Positions 45,313 to 54,739 of a DNA stretch of 64,000 bases are shown here, in pieces. Source of the DNA: Microbacterium sp. SZ1 (lineage in GTDB: Bacteria > Actinomycetota > Actinomycetes > Actinomycetales > Microbacteriaceae); contig NZ_LPVV01000040.1 in assembly GCF_002362255.1 (NCBI RefSeq), positions 1-64,000 on the forward strand. Reading direction: 5' to 3'. Within the stretch, counting starts at the first letter, position 1; each line of letters begins with the position of its first letter. Under the pieces are notes generated by a model. The model searched no databases and had not been told where the DNA came from. It worked only from the letters and a program-made list of their open reading frames with translations. Both the position numbers and the translations under genes were made by a program.

Positions 45313-46247
45313 CCGAAGACAACTCCACCACGACGTCGGGTACTCCGAAGCTGTGGGCGATCGTCGGCGCCACGGGCACGGGGAAGAGCGATCTCGCTCT
45401 CGACCTCGCCGAGACTCTGCGTGCCCGAGGCAACCACGCGGAGATCGTCAACGCCGATGCCATGCAGCTCTATCGGGGCATGGACATCGGCACGGCGAAG
45501 CTGGCGGTCGACGAGCGCCGCGGCATCCCGCACCATCTTCTCGACGTACGCGACGTCGAGGAGGAAGCGGCCGTGGCCTGGTACCAGCCCCTGGCACGCG
45601 CGGCCGTGACCGACATCCATTCTCGCGGCGGGGACGCGATCGTCGTCGGGGGATCGGGTCTGTACGTCTCCAGCGTCGTCTTCGACTTCACGTTCCCGCC
45701 CCGTGACACCGCCATCCGCGAACGGCTCCAACGCGAACTCGACGACAGCGGACTCGACGCGTTGATCGCCCGACTGCGCCGACTCGACCCCGGGACGGCG
45801 GATCGTATCGACACCAGGAACGCGCGACGCGTGATGCGCGCCCTCGAGGTGCTCGAGCAGGGGAGCGCCACCCATGGAGCTGCTCTTCCTTCCGATCCCG
45901 CGCTCTGGCAAGCCGGCACTCGCATCATCGGTGTGCACGTCGACCGACCGCGCCTGGTGCAGCGCCTCGATGAGCGCGTGGAGCGTATGTGGCGCGCGGG
46001 GCTGGAGACCGAGGTCGCCGCGCTCCGAGAGCAGGGACTGGAGCGCGGAGTGACCGCTCGTCGGGCGATCGGATACGCGCAAGCACTCGCACAACTCGAC
46101 GGGGTCCTCTCCGAAAGAGAGGCGATCGAGCAGACCCAAGCGCTCACCCGTCGATACGCGCGTCGGCAGGTCTCGTGGTTCAAGCGGTACCCCGGCCTGG
46201 AATGGCACGACTCGCCGGTCGAGGCGCGATCGCTCCTCCCGGACTGA
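45309..46247 (+). CDS. miaA: tRNA dimethylallyltransferase
   Basis: The 312-residue enzyme adds the dimethylallyl group to A37, the substrate of MiaB. Motifs: P-loop [14 protein letters not shown] near residue 17, [29 protein letters not shown] and the [10 protein letters not shown] / [13 protein letters not shown] region. GTG 45309 overlaps the miaB stop (GTGA) and gives the usual family length; the upstream in-frame extension is a shadow of miaB. Confidence 0.95.
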   Translation: MTEDNSTTTSGTPKLWAIVGATGTGKSDLALDLAETLRARGNHAEIVNADAMQLYRGMDIGTAKLAVDERRGIPHHLLDVRDVEEEAAVAWYQPLARAAVTDIHSRGGDAIVVGGSGLYVSSVVFDFTFPPRDTAIRERLQRELDDSGLDALIARLRRLDPGTADRIDTRNARRVMRALEVLEQGSATHGAALPSDPALWQAGTRIIGVHVDRPRLVQRLDERVERMWRAGLETEVAALREQGLERGVTARRAIGYAQALAQLDGVLSEREAIEQTQALTRRYARRQVSWFKRYPGLEWHDSPVEARSLLPD

Positions 46248-46300
46248 CCCTGCCTGGGCGCCGGCGGGTGAATGTCCGACGTCCGTGCGACCCTGTCGCC

Positions 46301-46828
46301 ATGGCGACCCATTACTACACCGCATCCAGTCTCGACGGCTTCATCGCGACCGCCGACCACTCCCTCGACTGGCTCCTCTCCCAGGACATCGACCAGGACG
46401 GCCCGATGGCGTACCAGGAGTTCGAGCGGGGGATGGGCGTGCTCGCGATGGGGGCGTCCACGTACGAGTGGGTGATGCGGCACGAGGAGGGGAAGTGGGG
46501 GTACACGCAGCCGACGTGGGTGTTCACTCACCGCGACCTCGAGCGCCCGACGAGCGGGGACGTCCGCTTCGCGCAGGGTGACATCGCGGCCGCCCATGCG
46601 GAGATGGTCGAGGCTGCCGGCGGGAGGGACGTCTGGGTGGTAGGCGGGGGAGAGCTCGCGGGTCAGTTCGCCGACTCCGGACTCCTCGACGAGGTTTGGG
46701 TTCAGTACGCGCCGGTGACCCTCGGCTCGGGCGCTCCGCTGCTGCCCCGTAGGCTCACCCTCGACTTGCTGGACGTCGCCCGCAACCGCGCGTTCCTCTG
46801 CGGGCGCTATCGCGTCGTCAAAGACTGA
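46301..46828 (+). CDS. Dihydrofolate reductase family (RibD C-terminal-like) protein
   Basis: The 175-residue protein starts ATHYYTASSLDGFIA, the common opening of RibD_C/YwjB-like reductases, and has VLAMGASTYEWVM and VWVVGGGELAGQF (GGG nucleotide motif). Such proteins are NADPH-dependent reductases of uncertain substrate and are distinct from the true folA at 31.6 kb. No clear ribosome site precedes ATG 46301. It begins 53 nt after miaA. Confidence 0.85.
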   Translation: MATHYYTASSLDGFIATADHSLDWLLSQDIDQDGPMAYQEFERGMGVLAMGASTYEWVMRHEEGKWGYTQPTWVFTHRDLERPTSGDVRFAQGDIAAAHAEMVEAAGGRDVWVVGGGELAGQFADSGLLDEVWVQYAPVTLGSGAPLLPRRLTLDLLDVARNRAFLCGRYRVVKD

Positions 46829-46841
46829 GACCGCACGATCC

Positions 46842-46847
46842 TAGACT
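46842..46847 (+). promoter_or_regulatory. -10 hexamer, leaderless start of YpeA-like GNAT gene
   Basis: TAGACT, 6 nt before the ATG at 46854. Confidence 0.5.
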
Positions 46848-46853
46848 CGAGGC

Positions 46854-47294
46854 ATGGCCTGGGAAATCCGCGCATTCGACCCCCGAGACACCGAGGCGGT
46901 CGTCGCGCTCTGGGAGGAGGCGGGGCTCACCAGGCCTTGGAACGATCCGCGCCGAGACATCGAACGCAAGCTCCAGGTGCAGCCCGAGCTGTTCCTCGTC
47001 GCGTTCGATGACGGCGACGGCACTGAGTCGCGCATCGTCGGAACCGTGATGGCGGGGTACGACGGGCACCGCGGATGGCTGTACTACCTCGCGACGGCGC
47101 TCACTCACCGCAAGCGCGGTGTCGCCCGCGCCGTCGTCGAAGAAGCCGAGCGGCTGCTCCTCGCCATGGGGTGCCCGAAGATCCAGCTCATGGTCCGCGA
47201 GGGCAACGAGTCGGTGCTGGCCTTCTACGACAGCCTCGGATACGAACGGTTCTCGGTGAGCAACACAGGGAAGCGACTGATCGTCGACGCATAG
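46854..47294 (+). CDS. GNAT family acetyltransferase, YpeA-like
   Basis: The 146-residue protein resembles the YpeA/RimI-like group: IRAFDPRDTEAVVALWEEAGL at the start, GTVMAGYDGHRGWLYYLAT, CoA loop LTHRKRGVARAVVEEAE near residue 85 and FYDSLGYERFSV near the end. Acetyl acceptor unknown. Leaderless start; dapF follows after 22 nt with its own -10. Confidence 0.87.
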   Translation: MAWEIRAFDPRDTEAVVALWEEAGLTRPWNDPRRDIERKLQVQPELFLVAFDDGDGTESRIVGTVMAGYDGHRGWLYYLATALTHRKRGVARAVVEEAERLLLAMGCPKIQLMVREGNESVLAFYDSLGYERFSVSNTGKRLIVDA

Positions 47295-47304
47295 GCGCGA
47301 TCCA

Positions 47305-47310
47305 TAGACT
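47305..47310 (+). promoter_or_regulatory. -10 hexamer, leaderless start of dapF
   Basis: TAGACT, 6 nt before the dapF ATG. Confidence 0.55.
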
Positions 47311-47316
47311 GGTGGC

Positions 47317-48189
47317 ATGGTCGCATTCACCAAGGGGCACGGCACAGGCAACGATTTCGTCATCATCGCCGACCCCGACGGCACGCTCGAGCTGACCGCC
47401 GAACAGGTCGCCGCGCTCTGCGACCGTCACTTCGGGATCGGCGCAGACGGCATCCTCAGGGTCGTGCGCTCCTCGGCGATCCCGGAGGGCCGCGCGTCGC
47501 TCGACGAGGAGCCCGCCGCCGAGTGGTTCATGGACTACCGCAACGCCGACGGATCCCTCGCGGAGATGTGCGGCAACGGCATCCGCGTCTTCGCCCACTA
47601 CCTCCTGCGGTCGGGCCTCGCGTCGCTCGAGCCCGGGTCGACCCTTCCGATCGGCACCCGCGCAGGAGTCCGAGACATCACCCGGAGCGATACCGGATAC
47701 CAGGTCGACCTCGGCGCGTGGCGACTCTCCGGCGGCGACCCCCTCGTGAAGGCCGACGGGCTCGCGGTCACGCGTCCGGGACTCGGCATCGACGTCGGCA
47801 ACCCGCACGTGGTCGTGGCGCTGGCCGAAGACGCCGAGCTGGCGGCCCTCGAACTGCATCGCGCTCCCGAACTCGACCCCGCGCCGCCGCACGGTGCGAA
47901 TGTCGAGTTCGTCGTCCCCGCTGAGCCGCTGGTTCGCGACGGGGTGGGTCACGTGCGCATGCGCGTGTCGGAGCGCGGTGTCGGTGAGACGCTGAGCTGC
48001 GGCACGGGCGTCGCGGCGACTGCGCTGGCGGTGCGGCACTGGGCCGGCGCGCAGGCGCCGGATCATTGGCGCGTCGAGGTCCCCGGTGGCGTCCTGGGGG
48101 TGCGGATGTTCCCTGCCGAAGACGGCGAGCACGTCGGTCTGTCCGGACCAGCGCAGCTCGTGTTCAGCGGCGAGGTCGAGCTGGTCTGA
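47317..48189 (+). CDS. dapF: Diaminopimelate epimerase
   Basis: The 290-residue enzyme interconverts LL- and meso-DAP for lysine and peptidoglycan. Both catalytic cysteines are present, in [14 protein letters not shown] near residue 87 and [13 protein letters not shown] near 228, with the starting motif [12 protein letters not shown]. Length is standard. It completes the set dapB-dapA-dapF in this window. Confidence 0.96.
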   Translation: MVAFTKGHGTGNDFVIIADPDGTLELTAEQVAALCDRHFGIGADGILRVVRSSAIPEGRASLDEEPAAEWFMDYRNADGSLAEMCGNGIRVFAHYLLRSGLASLEPGSTLPIGTRAGVRDITRSDTGYQVDLGAWRLSGGDPLVKADGLAVTRPGLGIDVGNPHVVVALAEDAELAALELHRAPELDPAPPHGANVEFVVPAEPLVRDGVGHVRMRVSERGVGETLSCGTGVAATALAVRHWAGAQAPDHWRVEVPGGVLGVRMFPAEDGEHVGLSGPAQLVFSGEVELV

Positions 48190-48213
48190 CCCGCGCCGTG
48201 CTTCGTGGGCGGA

Positions 48214-48867
48214 TCAGTCCTCGGCGAGCGGAAGGGCGATGGGCTCAGTGGGGGGAGTCCCGTGCTTTCGCACCTTGAGCACTCGGTACCCCTTGGCCGT
48301 GGCGGTGCGGTACACGCTGAAACCGGGGTGGAAGGTCGCGCTGATCCAGCGCTGCAACGAATCCGCGCCCAGGTTGCGCTGCACGACGAGCCACGCGTCG
48401 CTGCGCTCATCGAGGCGCGGGATCCACTTCTCCAGCAGTCCGTGCAGCTCGTTCTTGCCCACCCGGATCGGCGGGTTCGACCGGATCGAGCGGAACATCA
48501 CGTCGCCGGGAACATCTTCGGGGCGACGGGCGTTGACATTGGTGAGGCCGAGAGCCGCCGCGTTGCGGCGGACCAGGTCGAGGGCACGCTCATTGACGTC
48601 GACCGCCCAGACGGTCGCGTGAGGCGAGGCGAGCGCCATCGACAGGGAGATCGGACCCCAGCCGCTGCCGAGGTCGAGAAGGTGACCTCCCGGCGGAACC
48701 GGAGGCATGTTGGCGAGCAGGACCGCAGTTCCGGCGTCCAGCCGATCCGGGCTGAAGACGCCACCCGCTGTGGTGACGTCCAGCTCGCGGCCTGCGAGCG
48801 ATACACGGATCGTGCGCAGGTTCTCGGGACTCGCCGGGGCCGCAGTGAAGTAATGGTCGGACCCCAT
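48214..48867 (-). CDS. Class I SAM methyltransferase, RsmC-like
   Basis: The 217-residue protein has SAM motif LLDLGSGWGPISLSMAL near residue 63, an acidic loop WAVDVNERALD and the catalytic SNPPIRVGK (NPP-type) motif near 130, the pattern of rRNA guanine-N2 methyltransferases (RsmC/RlmG C-terminal domain) that act on exocyclic amines. The N-terminal pseudo-domain of E. coli RsmC is missing. Target not certain. Leaderless ATG, divergent from hflX. Confidence 0.87.
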   Translation of the reverse strand: MGSDHYFTAAPASPENLRTIRVSLAGRELDVTTAGGVFSPDRLDAGTAVLLANMPPVPPGGHLLDLGSGWGPISLSMALASPHATVWAVDVNERALDLVRRNAAALGLTNVNARRPEDVPGDVMFRSIRSNPPIRVGKNELHGLLEKWIPRLDERSDAWLVVQRNLGADSLQRWISATFHPGFSVYRTATAKGYRVLKVRKHGTPPTEPIALPLAED

Positions 48868-48873
48868 ACCGTG

Positions 48874-48879
48874 AGCGTA
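48874..48879 (-). promoter_or_regulatory. -10 hexamer, leaderless start of methyltransferase gene
   Basis: TACGCT on the minus strand, 6 nt before the ATG at 48867. Confidence 0.5.
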
Positions 48880-48935
48880 GCGGACGGCGCGGGCTAAGGT
48901 TAAGGCTCGCAACCAAACCCAGAGAACAGGGACGG

Positions 48936-50447
48936 ATGACGGATACCACGACACACTCGACCGGCGACGACGCGCTCGACCGCGTGCTCGCGAACGCCGA
49001 ACGGCGCACCGAGCCGCGAGTCTTCGGTGCAGCCCAGGCGCTGCAGGACCGCGAGACGGCCGCACACGCGACGTCGGACGGCGATCAGTGGGATCTTGAG
49101 GACCGCCACGCGCTTCGCCGCGTCGCCGGACTCTCGACGGAGCTCGAGGACGTCACCGAGGTCGAGTACCGGCAGCTCCGACTCGAGAACGTCGTGCTTG
49201 CGGGGGTGTACCCGCAGGGCGCACAGGAGGATGCCGAGAACTCGCTGCGTGAACTCGCCGCACTCGCGGAGACGGCCGGTGCCGTCGTGCTCGACGGCGT
49301 CCTGCAGCGTCGACCGCACCCGGATGCCGCGACCTATCTCGGACGCGGCAAGGCGCAGGAGCTCAAGGACATCGTCGCGGCCGTCGGCGCCGACACCGTC
49401 ATCGCCGACACTGAACTCGCCCCCAGCCAGCGTCGTGCGCTCGAGGACGTCGTGAAGGTCAAGGTCATCGACCGCACGACCGTCATCCTCGACATCTTCA
49501 GCCAGCACGCGAAGAGCCGCGAGGGCAAGGCTCAGGTCGAGCTCGCCCAGCTCGAGTACCTGCTGCCGCGTCTCCGCGGATGGGGTGAGTCCATGAGCCG
49601 TCAGGCGGGCGGCCAGGTCGGTGCCGGAGGTGCCGGCATGGGATCCCGCGGTCCGGGTGAGACGAAGATCGAGCTCGACCGTCGCCGCATTCGCACCAAG
49701 ATGGCGCTGCTCCGTCGGCAGATCCGTGACTTCGGCCCTGCTCGCGAGGCGAAGCGCGCCGAGCGCAAGCGCAACACGATCCCGTCCGTCGCGATCGCCG
49801 GATACACGAACGCCGGCAAGTCGAGCCTGTTGAACGCGCTCACGAGCGCGGGCGTGCTCGTCGAGAACGCGCTCTTCGCGACCCTCGACGCGACCGTACG
49901 CCGGTCCGAGACCTCCGACGGCCGCGTGTACACGCTGACCGACACAGTCGGGTTCGTGCGCAACCTGCCGCACCAGCTGGTCGAGGCCTTCCGGTCGACG
50001 CTGGAGGAGGTGGGTGACGCCGACGTCGTGCTGCACGTGGTCGACGGTTCGCACCCCGATCCTGCGGGTCAGCTGCAGACCGTTCGCGATGTGATGGGCG
50101 ATGTCGGAGTCAGGGATCTGCCCGAACTGGTCGTCTTCAACAAGGCCGACCTCATCGCGCCCGACGAGCGCCTCGTTTTGCAGGGACTCGAGCCGAAGGC
50201 GCACTTCGTGTCGTCGCGGTCGGGCGAGGGCATCGACGAGCTGCGCGCCGCGATCGAGGAGGCTCTGCCGAAGCCCGCGGTCGAGGTACGCGCGGTCGTG
50301 CCGTACGACCGGGGCGATCTCGTCGCGGCGATCCACGAGACGGGGATGCTCCTGTCGGTGGATCACCGCGAGGACGGAACCCTCGTGCACGCACGGGTGT
50401 CGGAACGGCTCGCCGCCGACCTGGAACCCTTCGCGATCGACGCCTGA
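48936..50447 (+). CDS. hflX: Ribosome-associated GTPase HflX
   Basis: The 503-residue GTPase splits or rescues stalled ribosomes. An N-terminal HflX domain (AALAETAGAVVLDGVLQRRPHPDA, then YLGRGKAQEL) leads to a Gly-rich linker and coiled region, then the G domain: G1 AGYTNAGKSSLLN near residue 290, G3 DTVGFVRNLP and G4 NKAD. About 90 residues precede the standard HflX domain. It sits between a methyltransferase and a SIMPL gene, close to ssrA. Confidence 0.95.
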   Translation: MTDTTTHSTGDDALDRVLANAERRTEPRVFGAAQALQDRETAAHATSDGDQWDLEDRHALRRVAGLSTELEDVTEVEYRQLRLENVVLAGVYPQGAQEDAENSLRELAALAETAGAVVLDGVLQRRPHPDAATYLGRGKAQELKDIVAAVGADTVIADTELAPSQRRALEDVVKVKVIDRTTVILDIFSQHAKSREGKAQVELAQLEYLLPRLRGWGESMSRQAGGQVGAGGAGMGSRGPGETKIELDRRRIRTKMALLRRQIRDFGPAREAKRAERKRNTIPSVAIAGYTNAGKSSLLNALTSAGVLVENALFATLDATVRRSETSDGRVYTLTDTVGFVRNLPHQLVEAFRSTLEEVGDADVVLHVVDGSHPDPAGQLQTVRDVMGDVGVRDLPELVVFNKADLIAPDERLVLQGLEPKAHFVSSRSGEGIDELRAAIEEALPKPAVEVRAVVPYDRGDLVAAIHETGMLLSVDHREDGTLVHARVSERLAADLEPFAIDA

Positions 50448-50471
50448 CGGTCCGGGCTGACCGCGCGAAGG

Positions 50472-51140
50472 TCAGCGCGCCAGGAAGCGCGCCTCGACGG
50501 TCGCCGAGATGGCGATGTCCTCGGGCTCGTACTCCATCGCCGGCGTGGCGTCGGCGGCGAAGGCGGCGCCTCGGGCCGCTTTCATCATCATCGGGGGCGT
50601 CGGCGACGGCTGCCCGCTCGAGATCAGGCCGACGTCGGCGATCTCGCGCGGCGCGACCTCGTTCAGGCCCAGCGCTCCGGCATAAGCCTCGGCGCGCGTC
50701 ACGGCGACGCGGACGGCCTCGGCGGCGACGGCGCGCTCGATCTCGGCGCGGGTCGCGGGCGTGAGGTGCCAGTCCACCCAGCCGAGTTCGACGCCGTCCC
50801 ACGGCGAGACCTCGGAGACCCACTCCGACAGGTCCGACGCCTCGGTGAACGTGGCGGTGAGATCGACGCTCGCGTAGTGCACGAGAGCGAGACGCTTGCC
50901 CTCGGTGTTCCAGGGGCGTTCGGCGCGTACGGAGAGCCGCTTGCTCGTCCAGTCGACCACGATTCCGGCGTCCGCTCTGCTCGTGATCGAGGCGCGGACC
51001 GGCTCCGTCAGGCGCATCACACGGTCGATGACGGCGCCGCGGTCGGGGCCGTCGGCGCGCACGCTGACCTGGATGGTCGCCCGTTCGGGTGCGATGCGCC
51101 TCTCGTGTTCTCCGCGGACCGTGATGGTGACTTCGCTCAT
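50472..51140 (-). CDS. SIMPL domain (DUF541) protein
   Basis: The 222-residue protein starts SEVTITVRGEHERRIAPERATIQVSV and shows the alternating strand/helix SIMPL pattern with TPATRAEIERAVAAEAVRVAVTRAEAYAGALG (key residues A-R-R-A-A-G). No signal peptide is present, unlike many periplasmic members. Function unknown. The ATG follows TAGAGT by 7 nt. Its 3' end is near a 7-bp hairpin (50456-50476) shared with hflX. Confidence 0.82.
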   Translation of the reverse strand: MSEVTITVRGEHERRIAPERATIQVSVRADGPDRGAVIDRVMRLTEPVRASITSRADAGIVVDWTSKRLSVRAERPWNTEGKRLALVHYASVDLTATFTEASDLSEWVSEVSPWDGVELGWVDWHLTPATRAEIERAVAAEAVRVAVTRAEAYAGALGLNEVAPREIADVGLISSGQPSPTPPMMMKAARGAAFAADATPAMEYEPEDIAISATVEARFLAR

Positions 51141-51147
51141 GACGGCG

Positions 51148-51153
51148 ACTCTA
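51148..51153 (-). promoter_or_regulatory. -10 hexamer, leaderless start of SIMPL gene
   Basis: TAGAGT on the minus strand, 7 nt before the ATG at 51140. Confidence 0.4.
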
Positions 51154-51282
51154 CGCCAGCGCTCAAGGAGGGGCGGAATGGCAGAGACCGCTCCGACGTT
51201 GTAGTCTGTGATGCTCGGGGACTTCGGTTCGCGAGGTGATAAATCCACAGAGTGACAGCGGCTCCTTCGAGAGAAGGACGAC

Positions 51283-51649
51283 GGGGCTGATCGGTTTCGA
51301 CAGCGCCTGTGAATCCACGAGAAGCGGGCCGAGGATGCAGAGTTATCTCGTAAACGCTCTCTGCAAAACAATAGTTGCCGAAACCAAGCGCAACGACTTC
51401 GCCCTCGCTGCCTAAGCGAGCCCGATAGTCCGTCAGACCATGTGTGATTCCGGCATGGATTCTGGCGTCATCTAGGAATCTTGCTGCGTGACGGCGTCTG
51501 GACGTCACGTGGGACTCCTCCCAGGCTGGGCTCGTCGACTTGGGTGTCTGTGACAAAGGTCGGAGCCGAGCAGAACGCTTTCACAGACTGCGCCCGGAGA
51601 AGGCGTGGAGACTCAGCGTTGGACGGGGGTTCGATTCCCCCCAGCTCCA
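51283..51649 (+). ncRNA. ssrA: tmRNA
   Basis: The 367-nt transfer-messenger RNA releases stalled ribosomes. The 5' end GGGGCUGAUCGGUUUCGACAG is the standard start, and GGGGCTG (51283-51289) pairs with CAGCTCC (51642-51648) to form the acceptor stem. The T-arm GGGTTCGATTCCCC is at the 3' end. The tag reading frame ends ...AETKRNDFALAA followed by TAA, with the usual ALAA degradation signal; the resume codon is not settled. CCA is not encoded. The accessory island begins immediately after its 3' end. Confidence 0.96.
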
Positions 51650-51679
51650 CATGTCGCGTGAAATGAGTGTCTCACGACT

Positions 51680-51703
51680 TTCAGATCGGTCTTCAGATCG
51701 GTC
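51680..51703. repeat. Tandem 12-mer at island left end
   Basis: TTCAGATCGGTC occurs twice in immediate succession (51680-51691, 51692-51703), 31 nt after ssrA. Candidate recombinase-binding site. Confidence 0.7.
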
Positions 51704-51714
51704 TGGTTGAGATG

Positions 51715-51743
51715 TATCATCCGAGTCATCAAGGATGACTCGG
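51715..51743 (+). promoter_or_regulatory. -10 and perfect hairpin before recombinase operon
   Basis: TATCAT (51715-51720) is a likely -10. CCGAGTCATC (51721-51730) and GATGACTCGG (51734-51743) form a perfect 10-bp inverted repeat with a 3-nt loop at the expected transcript start, ending in the GGAGG ribosome site. It could be an operator or hide the ribosome site. Confidence 0.6.
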
Positions 51744-51753
51744 AGGTAAGCCG

Positions 51754-53178
51754 TTGTCAGCTGAGGAGAACGATGCCTCGCCGGAACACGAGAAGCACAC
51801 TCTTGTTCTTGGTGAGGTTTCCCGCAAGCGCGTCATTGATCTTCGGATCAATGACGCGCTTCTGCGTGCGAGCGACATCACTGGAACCCTTGACGGCCTA
51901 CAGATTCCCGACGGAACTCCGTTCCTCGCGGAAGCGAACGGAGAGGTTGAGCTGCTTCGTTTCGTCAACGCATACCTGTTGGACGCCGCGCAGCAGCGTG
52001 CGTACCCCTTAGGCACGTTGCGAACTCAACATGCGGCGGTGTTCCGCCGTCTGCTTGAGCGGGTCCGAGATAAGCGCGATCCGTGCGCAGACCTGATCGA
52101 TGTCACACGCGAGGACCTCTTCGAGTACCGCGACCATCGCAGAAGCAGGTTGCAGAGCAGTTCCTGGAACAGCGAACTCAGCATCATTTCGAACTTCTTC
52201 CGCTACGCGCGCGAGAAAGAGTGGATAGCGCGAGATCCTGTGGCTCGGTGGGGTTCCACCGGCCGCGTAACTATGAAAGCCAAGGAGCAACACGTCAAAC
52301 GAATCCGCTTCTTGACGGAGGGGCAAGCGCGCTTCTTCCTGGAAGCGGGATTGCGAGGCGACGGGGCGGCTCCTGAGGCGCGAGTGACTTTCCCAGAACG
52401 TGACTACGCGTTCGGTCTAACACTGGTCTCGACCGGATTGCGTCGACTCGAAGCTAGTTTGCTGCTCGAGGCAGAAATCCCCAAGTCCGTCGACGCAAGC
52501 GGCGTCCATGTGTTCTGGCGCGTGGGGAAGGGGGATCGCCCTCGAGAGATTTGGGTCGCCGAGGCCGTTGCTACCGCCATTGATCACTATCGGCTCATAG
52601 AACGCGAGTACGTCGTCCAGCGAGCTCAACGCGCACTTCGGAAAGCGAAGCGCGACGGCAGACTAGTGATGGCTGAAGTTCTCGAACGACATGGCGAGCC
52701 GAGGTTTCGAATCGACGGAGTCATGATGCGAGCGGAACAGATTGGCGATGACCTACGCCGACATGCAGTACGCGTGCGACCTGACGGCATGCTTGATCCT
52801 TTGGCTCTCTTCGTTATGCAAGGTGGCCGTGGACCATCTCTAAAACGGTTCAACGCGACGTTCAACGAGGCCAGCGAGCGTGTCGCTCTCTTTGGCCCGC
52901 ACCGGGACTCTCCACCTGCGCACCTCAGCGTCACCCCGCACATCATGCGACATACTTTCGCCGTTCGTATGCTCGCTGCGCTCATGCGTCACGGCCGTGA
53001 GACTGCCGGGAACCCGAACCTCCACCTGACTCACCCTCTACTTGTCGTGCAAGAACTGCTTGGCCACGCTCGAAGGGACACGACCGAGCTCTACCTCCAT
53101 CACGCTCATCGTTACTCGGATCAAGTTCCAAACGTCATTCGGGACGCTGCAGTTCGAATGGTCTCGACGAATGCGTGA
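51754..53178 (+). CDS. Tyrosine recombinase 1 of island (GinA-like)
   Basis: The 474-residue integrase starts at TTG with GGAGG 7 nt upstream. Catalytic residues are well preserved: Arg I in STGLRRLEA near 228, HIMRHTF (HxxR) near 397, LLGHARRD near 436 and the Tyr nucleophile in TELYLHH near 447. The N-terminal half is a core-binding SAM-like domain (ISNFFRYAREKEW near 145). First of three overlapping recombinase genes; it overlaps the second by 8 nt. It transcribes away from ssrA into the cargo. Confidence 0.9.
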   Translation: MSAEENDASPEHEKHTLVLGEVSRKRVIDLRINDALLRASDITGTLDGLQIPDGTPFLAEANGEVELLRFVNAYLLDAAQQRAYPLGTLRTQHAAVFRRLLERVRDKRDPCADLIDVTREDLFEYRDHRRSRLQSSSWNSELSIISNFFRYAREKEWIARDPVARWGSTGRVTMKAKEQHVKRIRFLTEGQARFFLEAGLRGDGAAPEARVTFPERDYAFGLTLVSTGLRRLEASLLLEAEIPKSVDASGVHVFWRVGKGDRPREIWVAEAVATAIDHYRLIEREYVVQRAQRALRKAKRDGRLVMAEVLERHGEPRFRIDGVMMRAEQIGDDLRRHAVRVRPDGMLDPLALFVMQGGRGPSLKRFNATFNEASERVALFGPHRDSPPAHLSVTPHIMRHTFAVRMLAALMRHGRETAGNPNLHLTHPLLVVQELLGHARRDTTELYLHHAHRYSDQVPNVIRDAAVRMVSTNA

Positions 53179-54739
53179 AGAGTTCGTTGTGGAGTGGTTC
53201 CCTCCCGCTGGCCCGAGGCGGTTGCGGCTGGTCCCAGCAAACCTTGGTGCACCTGAGCTTGCAAGAGAACTGGCTAGTTCGTGGGTGGCCCTATGCCGAG
53301 AGTACATCTCGCCGGTGAACATTCTGAGAACGGCCATTCCAAAGTTCTGCGCAATCGTTGCTCGCCAACCCGGCTTCGACGCGTCGACTGACGGCATCGA
53401 AGCTCTTCGTCGTCGCCACCTCGATGCGTGGGAGCGAGAGCTGCTTGATGAGCAAGCAAAGAAGAAAACAGAGCAACCCTACCGTTTAGCCGTCTTCCTT
53501 TCAGCATTTCTTCGCTGGATCGAAGACGAACAGCCAGGAAAACTGCATCCAAGCGTCGTAGAACGGGTCAGGGAGAAGACGCGGCTCTCACTCGTGTCGT
53601 CGAACCCGTTGCAGGACTTCTCAAGACGCGAGATGTTTCTAATGCGAAAGGCCGCGAGGGAACTCACCCACCAAGATCGAGAGAGTTGTGATCCTGACGT
53701 TCTCGTAGCATTGCACGTCCTCCTATCCGTGGCGACCGGTCAGCCGCCCGAGGTGTTGCGCGTGCTTACGGTTGACGACGTCGTCGCATCGACTACCGAC
53801 CCGCGGGGCGCCGACATGGATACCGCCGTTCTGGCTGCTTCAGGGCTGGCGACGAGTTACGCAGTCACGATCTTCAAGCTGCGTGCGCACTCGGTAGACG
53901 AAGAGGTCTACACGCGCAAGCATGATCGTCGCGTTGTCAGTCTGTTCGACGACTTGATCTCACGAACGAACACGCTTCGGCAGCAGAGTGGACTCCGTTC
54001 TCTCTGGCTCACTCGAGGGCGAACCGGTGAGATCGAACGGCACGATTGGAGCCGACCTCGGCTCTCAACGTGGTTGTTCCGTCACGTCGAGGAACCTGTC
54101 AGTCGCAACCACGACTGGAGACGTATAAGGAAGTCAGCCATCGCGAAGGACGTGATGGACAACACCGATACCTTCCTCGAATTGCAGCATCGACATTCGC
54201 CGTCAACTTTCTTCGGACGATATACCGCGAGCCCTGACATGCGCGCCCACATGGGACGCCTTTGGGGCAGAACTGCCGCTGAGATGTTCGACCGAGCCGT
54301 CGGCCCCGCAGTGGTTGTAGGAGGAAGCCCTGTGCGACTGGACGTGGCCACCCAGCAAGCCCGTCCGATTGAGTCCAAGTCGGTCCCACGGGCATACGAG
54401 GGAGCACTCACGGGATGCGCAGCGCCTGAGCAGTCCCCGTACGCAGACGAGGGCGAGACATGCCCTGTAGCGCGCGCGGGGAAATGTTTCACTTGTCCCA
54501 ACGCGGTAATTACCGAAGCCCACCTCCCTGCGATGATCCTCCTCAACGAAGCCTCTGACCCGGAAGCAGCCGGGCGTCTCGACACGTGGACCTCGCTGTG
54601 GCGAGACATACACCGCTCGACCGCAACGATGCTCACTCTCTTCCCGGCGAAAAGTGTTGACGAGGCCCGCAGACGCACGTCCGAGGTGCTGGTTGATCTG
54701 GGCATACGACAGGAACTTCGAGGCGATGATGAGAAGTAG
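53171..54739 (+). CDS. Tyrosine recombinase 2 of island (GinB-like)
   Basis: The 522-residue protein belongs to the same family but with a diverged active site. The end of the catalytic domain, ELQHRHSPSTFFGRYTAS, with the Tyr, is clear near residue 345; the HxxR region reads WRRIRKSA and Arg I is not obvious (VATGQPPEVLRVLT). A C-terminal Cys-rich segment CAAPEQSPYADEGETCPVA...KCFTCPNA suggests a zinc-binding module also seen in the third recombinase. ATG 53171 lies inside the end of gene 1; the longer upstream frame is a shadow. Confidence 0.85.
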   Translation: MREEFVVEWFPPAGPRRLRLVPANLGAPELARELASSWVALCREYISPVNILRTAIPKFCAIVARQPGFDASTDGIEALRRRHLDAWERELLDEQAKKKTEQPYRLAVFLSAFLRWIEDEQPGKLHPSVVERVREKTRLSLVSSNPLQDFSRREMFLMRKAARELTHQDRESCDPDVLVALHVLLSVATGQPPEVLRVLTVDDVVASTTDPRGADMDTAVLAASGLATSYAVTIFKLRAHSVDEEVYTRKHDRRVVSLFDDLISRTNTLRQQSGLRSLWLTRGRTGEIERHDWSRPRLSTWLFRHVEEPVSRNHDWRRIRKSAIAKDVMDNTDTFLELQHRHSPSTFFGRYTASPDMRAHMGRLWGRTAAEMFDRAVGPAVVVGGSPVRLDVATQQARPIESKSVPRAYEGALTGCAAPEQSPYADEGETCPVARAGKCFTCPNAVITEAHLPAMILLNEASDPEAAGRLDTWTSLWRDIHRSTATMLTLFPAKSVDEARRRTSEVLVDLGIRQELRGDDEK

